A DNA stretch of 64,000 nucleotides from Meghimatium bilineatum (Eukaryota > Mollusca > Gastropoda > Stylommatophora > Philomycidae): contig CM067317.1 in the NCBI GenBank assembly GCA_034231615.1, positions 18,697,379-18,761,378 on the forward strand, in the 5' to 3' direction. Of the stretch, positions 57,055 through 64,000 are shown one piece after another (position 1 is the stretch's first letter; each line of letters begins with the position of its first letter). The translations under genes and the position numbers were made by a program. The notes below the pieces were generated by a model. That model worked only from the letters and a program-made list of their open reading frames with translations. It made no database searches and had not been told where the DNA came from.

Positions 57055-57620
57055 TTCGAAAGTGGTCTTTCTTATGCAGTCTCTGAACACTCCGTGATTC
57101 TGGGAGAGTTGACATGTTGCAGCTAGACATTTTTAAGCAATCTTATATTTCACTACATATCGTCGTCTTGGGCGACTCTTCCCCTTTTGTCGTTAACTCT
57201 GTATTCCGCTATTTATCTTTCCATGCTGTTATGTCTCTTTATATGACCAAAAAACACAGCTTTTTTGTCAAGATGTTAAGGAGCCAGACCTCTTCGACGC
57301 TTAGTCATCTTAACACTTCTCATGTGTCGTAAGGAGCCAGACCTCTTCGACGCTTAGTCATCTTAACACTTCTCATGTGTCGTAAGGAGCCAGACCTCTT
57401 CGACGCTTAGTCATCTTAACACTTCTCATGTGTCGTTTTAGCTGTCCGTGTTATACGTAAAATTCTTCTGTAGAATCTCATTTCGGAAGCAGCGATTCTC
57501 TTTGCTGTTGTTTTATTCAATGTCCATGCTTCACAACCGTATATTGTCACTGGAAATACGCATGCTCTGATCCTACATTGTTTTTCTATGCTGCTTTTAC
57601 CTTGGCAAATATTTTTTTAT
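57055..57620 (-). pseudogene. RTE-6 LINE relic with internal 53-bp triplication
   Basis: The minus strand reads CVFPVTIYGCEAWTLNKTTA, KRIAASEMRFYRRILR, a disrupted region, then KAVFFGHIKRHNSMER and RVNDKRGRVAQDD. Between them, 57281-57436 holds about three units of a 53-bp sequence containing GGAGCCAGACCTCTTCGACG and CTTAGTCATCTTAACACTTC. The duplication lies where the LRITRTAKTTHE-like connector should be, so it arose inside the element. Confidence 0.78.
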
Positions 57621-58960
57621 TTGATCTTAAATAGATGTTTTTAAATGAGAAGAAAATGTGTCAGATGAAACAAATGCTGATTCAAAACATTTACACTTCA
57701 TATTTATCAGGAATTTTCCGCTGAAATGTGTATGTGGTCTTTATACGGAATGCGGATAGCACAACATGGCAGCAAACAAAAAATACACACACAATTAGAA
57801 AACTGCAAATATAGAACACCTGGCAGTGATTGTCAATGACATTGTGATCGTTGATGTGCCATGAAATATTAAAGATAATAGGAAACTTGATATGACAATG
57901 TCAAGTTAAGCATTAATAAAATATGTTAAAAATCTCAAGACCTATTTTATTAAAATGCAAAAATATTTGTCCCAGAGATAAGGATACATTTAGGGGAAAA
58001 ACTATTGTTATATAACCACGTGATATTCCTGTTTCAGGTTGAAAGAGTGTGATCCCAGTTCAAAGATATCGTAATACTAAACTGAATAACAAATATTTTA
58101 TTTCAATTTTCATTGATGTCATAAAAAAGTTATTTCATTTTCATGAAAATGTCATTTTTATCAAGACCTGAGAACTACTACATGTTTTAGTAATATTGAA
58201 CATTTCATATCCTGTAGAAACATTCTAACTTAAACAAATATATGTTTAGTTATGTCAAATTTATATATTTTAGTGTTGAAGAAAATTTCCTTTTTTGCTT
58301 TCAAATCTGAATCAGTATTTGTTCTAGTTTGTTAAAGAGCTTTTCTTAATATTTTAATTGAATTTGCTACATTTCTCTTTAAATTATGTTCCATGAGTAA
58401 TATACCTACAATAATCAGTCAGTAATACTGGTTCAATATGTACAAATATCGCAGATTTGTATATCGACTATCGATGCCATGTCTTTTTCATCTCTCATTT
58501 TTTGTCTTATTTTTTTTAATTAATGAATTGAAGCTTCTTTGATCGAGGCACACTATTTTTAAACAGAAATTCGATTCGAGATCGGGTTGTGAACTTCTTA
58601 CAACCTGCTGGTATGAGGGCAACTCTTTTAGAGAAACAGCATAACATAAGGGAACTTAAATATGCTAAACATAGTTAGTCTATTTTAGTGTATTATACCT
58701 AGATCTGCTATTTACTGTCCACGCAATTATTACCCACAAGCAGCTCTATTTTATTAAGCTTTCGTTCAATGTATTATTATATATTATAATAATACATAAT
58801 ATATTATTATTATTATTATTATATCTACACAGGACAGCGGCAGTGACTCGTTAATTTTCAACTGCATTCCGTTGGACTTGCGGACAATTCAGAGAACAAT
58901 GACAGTCTGCTGAGCTTACACACATGTCGTGTATTGACAAGAAAGTCACTGGAATAACAA
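57621..58960. other. AT-rich stretch with TA/TTA runs
   Basis: Short TA and ATT runs at 58780-58822. Nothing else recognised. Confidence 0.4.
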
Positions 58961-58965
58961 CAACT

Positions 58966-59345
58966 GAACTTTTGGTAATAATCTTAATTATATCAAAGTC
59001 AGATATGTTAAGTTTGGTAGTAGTCTTAACTATATCAAAGTCTGATATGTTAAGTTTGGTAGTAGTCTTAACTATATCAAAGTCAGATATGTTAAGTTTG
59101 GTAGTAGTCTTAACTATGTCAAAGTCAGATATGTTAAGTTTGGTAGTAGTCTTAACTATATCAAAGTCTGATATGTTAAGTTTGGTAGTAGTCTTAACTA
59201 TATCAAAGTCAGATATGTTAAGTTTGGTAGTAGTCTTAACAATGTCAAAGTCAGATATGTTAAGTTTGGTAGTAGTCTTAACTATATCAAAGTCAGATAT
59301 GTTAAGTTTGGTAGTAGTTTTAACTATATCAAGTGCAGATATGTT
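58966..59345. repeat. 42-bp minisatellite, about 9 units, open on both strands
   Basis: Units of ACTATATCAAAGTCAGATAT and GTTAAGTTTGGTAGTAGTCTTA. The period is divisible by three, giving 14-residue peptide repeats on both strands (for example LTISKSDMLSLVVV). Variants are few (ATATCA/ATGTCA, TCAGAT/TCTGAT). A coding role is not supported by any upstream gene structure. Confidence 0.95.
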
Positions 59346-59384
59346 CGTCAACTCTTGAGACCGACCACAAACGACCTATTTCAA

Positions 59385-59610
59385 AAAATACAAGATCGAC
59401 ACAATAGACTTTTGCAACTGTGACACCAATAATATGACAACTGAGCACTTGTTGCAGATCTGTCCAACATACGATGAACAACGGTGGATGCATTTAGCTC
59501 ATTTCACAAAACACTATTCGGAACTGCTCGGAACCAAGGGTTGATTGCTACTTTTGTCAGTTATCAATGTGGTAGTATGGAAGCGAACGATGATGACCAC
59601 CAAATGAGGA
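59385..59610 (+). pseudogene. LINE 3' relic with C-x-C-x7-H-x4-C knuckle
   Basis: The plus strand encodes IDFCNCDTNNMTTEHLLQIC, PTYDEQRWMHLAHFTKHY, SELLGTKG, stop. The knuckle and the following acidic/aromatic segment match the ends at 10803-10960 and 41960-42110. More diverged than either and without a GAA tail. Confidence 0.6.
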
Positions 59611-60497
59611 CAAATGTGTGCCACAAGATGACCACATAAAAATAAATGTTCAAAACCAGTTAGTTAATTATTTGGTGTATAAAATAAATTGTGAATAAAC
59701 ATACTGATGTACACACAGAAGGGCGGGTAGACATACACACATATTCCTTATAGACGTGTAAACATACAGACATATTCCTCATAGATGTGTGGTCATTATT
59801 ATTGATAAATTGAAAGATCGATGTTTTGGTCTAGACTGGAAATGATAAGGTATATAATACATATATAATATTGCAGGTAATGCTCATCAAGTAAAATCAA
59901 GTAAAAGTAACGATAGGCAAAATGCATTTTCTTGTGCATTTCATATTAATTAATTTTATAATAAATTAAATGATGTATATATTGCACATATTCAGTGGCA
60001 CAACTTGAAGAAATATAAAGGAACAACAACCTACATAATATGTGAATTATTCATCTTGGTTGGAAATTTCGATTAAGTCACATACATTATCTTTTAATTA
60101 TGAAACCTGTTCCAAACGATTTTTCACTGAGTCATTGACTTATCATTTTTGGTCCTATATATTATCTCAACATATAATATATATATAATATAAAATATTT
60201 AACATTAACATATAATATAATATATATATTATCGATATATTATTTATTATATATTATATAATATTATAGACAACTAATTAGTGACAGAAGGATCGCGAAA
60301 TTTATGTGTTCCGTATCGAAAAATATTTGATACATAGATGGTGTACGTAATACTAATATGCCAGGGATTTTCACGAGTCAGTAATAGAAATTTCTATAAA
60401 ATGTTTGAGAAATCGAATGTGCAGAAGAGAAAAGTTTCACAATTTACCTCAACTGTAAAATATCGATCAATATGCTTAATTTGCTAAAATGGTAAAT

Positions 60498-60535
<38 letters not shown>

Positions 60536-60962
60536 AGAGAGAGAGGGAAAGAGATAACGTTACAGATCTGCAGAGTTAAGCTAATACAAACATTGACGAA
60601 GAAAATATGAAACCAGCAGGAAGTATTTGTAAAGACACTTTTTCAACGCCGAAACTACGCAGAAGTGACAGGAGAGGCAGCTCAAATTAAGGGTCCAAAT
60701 GAAATCTCCAGGAAGCCACAATCGAAACGAGTTTAGCTAATGTGAACGGGCGCCGTACCCCTTACTTGTACAGAAGGCCAAAATCATTTTTTATAAATAA
60801 CAACTTGTTTGTGTGCTATGTTTCCTTGTCAGCTAAGGTTATTCAAGCTTGACAGACATAAATCTGTTATTTTTATTCACACTTTCATTTACTGTACAGA
60901 AACAATTCATCTTTGTAAACGTGTGAAAGCTCATTATAATTGAATTGTACAATTTCTGAACA
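59611..60962. other. AT-rich stretch with (GA)n
   Basis: Dense TA-rich sequence at 60160-60270 and a GA run at 60503-60555. No gene recognised. Confidence 0.5.
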
Positions 60963-61135
60963 GACACTACTAGAGTGCCATCAGCACATTGCTCCTACTA
61001 GAGCACCAGCAACACAATGCTCCTACTAAGGCCCAATCAGCACAATGCTCCTACTAGAGTACCAGCAGCACAATGCTCCTACTAGAGTACCAACAGCTCA
61101 AAGCTCTTACTAGAGTACCCAGAACAATACTCATA
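60963..61135. repeat. ~28-bp tandem repeat, about 6 units
   Basis: AGCACAATGCTCCTACTAGA followed by GTACCAGC, with increasing divergence to the right. Confidence 0.85.
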
Positions 61136-61329
61136 TTCCAGTACCAGAAGATCGTAGTTCAGAGAACGAATAGAATGTTGTGCACAGTTATATTTTCGCC
61201 AAAAGTACGAAACATCTGATTTCGGTAGTGAAATCATAATTCGAAATTTAATATTAATAATTGATCAAGTTTAATCTCTATATAGAAAGTAATGTCCGTT
61301 ACGACGTGCTTGTTGACCTATTCACCAGA

Positions 61330-61491
61330 TCTTCTTCTTCAGCGTTCATTCTCACACTCCCACTGGATCTCTCTTGTAACAGGACACTGGTCCTACAAGA
61401 TGTCCAGCAGGATGTAGTCCAGTGAATAGAAATGCATTGTGTCGCGGTTTTTATTTTTGCTCAAATAGCCCGGCACATCTGTGTTCGGTGG
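61330..61491 (-). mobile_element. SINE A, minus strand
   Basis: The reverse complement starts CCACCGAACACAGATGTGCC and ends GAGAATGAACGC plus a GAA repeat. A convincing TSD is not visible; the flanks share only short words. Confidence 0.85.
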
Positions 61492-61716
61492 GATTCATTG
61501 TAAAAAAATCGAAAAGACATCTTTATCATATATTTATATATTTATTTAGAGATCCTTTGGACTTACAACTTTGAAAACGAAATTACGTATTGAGCAGTAA
61601 TTCTGTCTACAAGTTTAAAAGTGAAAAAATACATATTGGACACCTGAGTGAAATTGACTCCTGTCTAAATTCAGTAATTATGGACAACTAGATTCCTTTG
61701 GATTCCATCGGGACCC

Positions 61717-61735
61717 TTCGTCCCGTAGGGACGAA
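61717..61735. other. Perfect 8-bp-stem hairpin
   Basis: TTCGTCCC-GTA-GGGACGAA. On the minus strand it lies downstream of the Helitron relic. A CTAG followed by T occurs 25 bases further on (61688-61691), like a Helitron terminus, but canonical spacing is shorter. Confidence 0.5.
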
Positions 61736-61861
61736 ATTTAGTGGGTTGCTTTCCCTGATATTCCTCACATTGCCAATGTGCTTGTCAACTCGGCTCACCG
61801 TATGGAAACACAAGCGAATATGACATTTGATCATTAATCAAGCTAAGTATATTGATATTTA

Positions 61862-62935
61862 TGAAAAAAAAAATTTTGTTGGTGTATTCTCTGGATTCAA
61901 TAGGTAAATGCGAATGTTGCAGTTGAAAGGTGGTTCTCCATCTTTGTTAACGAAAACCATTGCAATCTTTTTAGATGCTGGTTCATTGTAGCGACGTTGA
62001 TCAGATTGACGATCGCGCTTGAAGACCATGTTTACTATTGGAATCCTCTTCAAGTTTGAGCAGCATTCTGAATCTCTCTTGTTTCGATATCACACATTAA
62101 CTGATACGACTGTGTTAGTCTATTGTGTTGACGAAAAATCGATGTATTTTATCAAGAATTTCTCTTTCGTATGTAGTATTTGATGTGTGTGCTTGTCGAA
62201 CGTCTGTTGCTGAGTACTGTCCAAAACATACAACTGAACGAACTGTGATTCGTTGTTATATGGCGGTTGTATATGAGAAGTTCAATGTTAAGGTTGTCCA
62301 TGAACTTTTAAAATATATAGACCTCGACCTTGACAATCTGTAAATTTTGCTCCCATTGACGCGAAAGAAACATCGCTATTATAAGAGCGAATATTCTAGC
62401 GAAAATGTGTGTATTTAGAGTGTGTATTATCAGAGAGCAGGAACTCGGGATACTCCAGCTTATTACCATGGATGTTTTGTTGCTTTTAGAGCATGATCTT
62501 TCCCATTAGGCAAAAACGTGTCATCGTTAAGACGTTCGTCCAAAAAGCTTTTAGCATCACAAAATCGGCATATAATATGCTATATTTGACATAGCTTGCC
62601 TTCTATGCATTTGTGACAACGAGTGATCCTCGGCATCTACAGCTCGACGTAACTGTGTTTGCTCAAAAGTTTCATACTGTCTGTGACGACGTGGTATTCT
62701 CTATTCATATCTTGTGGATTTTCTCTTAGCGATTGTGATTCTAGCTTAGCTCGACGCCGAAGCACACCAGCATCCTTTGCAAGTCGTGTTTGTCTTTGTT
62801 GAAGAGTTTCATGATAAATTCTTTACATCTCTTTCAATTCAATGTATATGCTCTGCGCGAATCCGGGCGAGCGATTCTTGACATTGACCACTAAACCATC
62901 TAGCTTTTCGCTCTTGTTTTTTTTACGCTTTCTTG
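61862..62935 (-). pseudogene. Decayed Helitron protein, N-terminal half
   Basis: Read on the minus strand across several frames: a basic segment QRQTRLAKDAGVLRRRAKLE and SQSLRENPQDMNREY (like the basic repeats at the start of many Helitron proteins); a Cys-rich segment CHKCIEGKLCQ with CRFCDAKSFLDERLN; then GRGLYILKVHGQP, QLYVLDSTQQQTFDKHT, NRLTQSYQLMCDIETREIQN, and finally QRRYNEPASKKIAMVFVNKD, GEPPFNCNIRIYLLNPEN. The last is the conserved block that precedes the Rep motifs. Stops and frameshifts separate the pieces. The Rep catalytic His-x-His and Tyr motifs and the helicase are absent. Confidence 0.68.
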
Positions 62936-63329
62936 CGATAAAATTATATGTATATTTTAAATATAATGTATCTTAGATAACTTTAGATAACATAAGCTGA
63001 TAGGGAAGTTTATCTATTAGCGCATCAATAACATAGGTATACACAAATTTCGTCTACTTTGAATAATGTAAAGACACCAATCGTTTTTATCGATTGTCGC
63101 ACGGGAATTCCGTGACGTAAATGCGCTATTTAAAAAGAAGCGTTCCGGGGATGACAGAAAACGGCTATTATATTATTGATATGTTACATCATTTAGTGGC
63201 GTTTAAGAGAGGTCAATGAAGAGATAAAACATGAGTTGTTCTTCATGTCACAATGTGACCAAAAGAAGCGCTACATAGTTTTCCCTAAAAACTTCACGAA
63301 TGCATTTTGGTATAAACCTCTCTCTGTGT
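62936..63329. other. Unassigned stretch
   Basis: Nothing recognised. Confidence 0.4.
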
Positions 63330-63475
63330 GACGTTCCCTTTACAGAACGATGTCCTCAATGCCACTCTGTAAGCCTCTAGGTTATGTGTAAGCTGCCCAG
63401 CTTCTTCCAGTGTCATGTTCAGAAGGTCTTCGATGTCATGCGTCCATCGTAGTCTTGGTCTCTCTATGGGGCAAG
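63330..63475 (-). pseudogene. RTE-4 LINE C-terminus, copy 2
   Basis: The minus strand encodes ERPRLRWTHDIEDLLNMTLE, EAGQLTHNLEAYRVALRTSF and CKGNVT, stop, parallel to 3363-3545. It lies about 310 bases downstream of the alpha-tubulin stop codon, so it may fall in or just beyond that gene's 3' untranslated region. Confidence 0.72.
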
Positions 63476-63788
63476 CATTGGGTTTTTACAACTTGTTGTG
63501 AACATATAGACAAAAACATACATACTTCTGAATGAGTTTCAAACCATTTACGAAACCAATATTCATCATCATGTGATGTAGGAACAACAATATCAAATGG
63601 AGTGGGATGCCCTATTCCTGTTTAGCAGAATCATCGAACAACAAATCACATACAGTTAGTGGTTAGAAAACACACACAAGCACACATGACTATCTAGAAT
63701 TCTGCTACTAAAAATAGCCAACAGTTACACATTAATATGTCGCCGGTTTAGCAGCCAGTTGAAGAAAATATATAAATATAAGACGCAT

Positions 63789-63913
63789 TTAATATTCCTC
63801 TCCTTCATTTTCCACGGCCCCATCCTCTGTAGACTCTACTCCGACTTCCTCATAGTCCCTTTCAAGAGCAGCAAGATCCTCTCTTGCCTCCGTAAATTCA
63901 CCTTCCTCCATAC
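63789..63913 (-). CDS. Alpha-tubulin, last coding exon (partial gene)
   Basis: The minus strand encodes [40 protein letters not shown] and a TAA stop. This is the C-terminal helix and acidic tail of alpha-tubulin, the GTP-binding subunit that pairs with beta-tubulin in microtubules. The MEEGEF(S/T)EAREDxAALExDYEEVG block is diagnostic. The final Glu-Glu-Tyr is the substrate of detyrosination, and the Glu-rich tail carries glutamylation and motor-binding functions in known tubulins. The exon is preceded on the minus strand by a pyrimidine-rich run and TTGATCAG, a splice acceptor, and starts with GT completing a Gly codon before the Met. The isoform cannot be named. Upstream exons lie beyond the window's right edge. 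Frame and splice signals look intact, so it is probably functional. Confidence 0.96.
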
Positions 63914-64000
63914 CTGATCAATAAAAAGGAAAGTTCAATTTGTTTTACACAAGAACTATGTGATCTAGTTCAATGTTATACACAATGATATTGTTTATAA
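63914..64000 (-). other. Alpha-tubulin intron (partial)
   Basis: The minus strand here ends in TTTTTATTGATCAG just before the exon. The rest is AT-rich with no coding similarity, as expected for an intron reaching the window edge. Confidence 0.8.

Noticed and set aside
58851..59358. Overlapping 144- and 166-codon frames on both strands
   Set aside because: Artefact of the 42-bp tandem repeat; no splice or start context, no known motif.
62125..62343. A 72-codon plus-strand frame
   Set aside because: It is antisense to the Helitron relic, whose minus-strand blocks are recognisable.

Overview
The window is a repeat-dominated stretch of an animal nuclear genome, AT-rich and almost free of host genes. 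I cannot name the species. An invertebrate, possibly lophotrochozoan, fits the mix of elements: several RTE-like and RNase H-bearing LINEs, Tc1 and GVQW-type mariner transposons, a Helitron relic, several SINE families and long (TA)n and (CTAT)n runs. This placement is inference. The only confident host gene is the last coding exon of an alpha-tubulin on the minus strand at the right edge (63789-63913), whose upstream exons lie outside the window. A run of 100 N at 31401-31500 is an assembly gap beside a long microsatellite.

Layout. 1-5.1 kb: a minisatellite broken by two LINE 3' ends, LINE relics, a SINE inside a 37-bp array. 6.6-9.0 kb: (TA)n, a Tc1 copy, an RTE 3' half, two SINEs. 10.7-17.3 kb: an RTE tail split by an RNase H LINE with a perfect target-site duplication (TSD), a tRNA-like SINE, an internally deleted mariner, a GC-richer island with a ~106-bp satellite, several SINEs and a TTAA-flanked fold-back element. 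17.6-21.7 kb: LINE relics and a 5'-truncated RTE with a 14-bp TSD. 25-29.4 kb: a 35-bp-TIR element, a 39-bp minisatellite holding a SINE, and a Tc1 copy whose own sequence has expanded into a 38-bp minisatellite. 30.8-38.7 kb: a third Tc1 copy, the gap, microsatellites, LINE tails and SINEs. 40.4-46.4 kb: tandem repeats, LINEs, a second fold-back element, and an old RTE copy that received both a SINE-like element and a second RTE of its own family in opposite orientation. 47-64 kb: further SINEs, a LINE endonuclease fragment, minisatellites, a decayed Helitron, then alpha-tubulin.

How the parts relate. The most informative system is a modular SINE superfamily. Family A is about 150-165 bp with a fixed 5' end and a GAA-repeat tail. 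Family B is a long 5' head joined to an A-like body. Family C is a variant of the core, with an AAAC-rich tail or, in one copy, a GAA tail. Families A and B end in nearly the same terminal segment and GAA repeat as the RNase H LINEs at 10773-11339 and 41925-42459, which suggests that this LINE mobilises the SINEs. Perfect TSDs at many copies allow much of the nesting order to be read directly. No intact autonomous element is present; every reverse transcriptase, transposase and helicase reading frame is truncated or carries stops or frameshifts.
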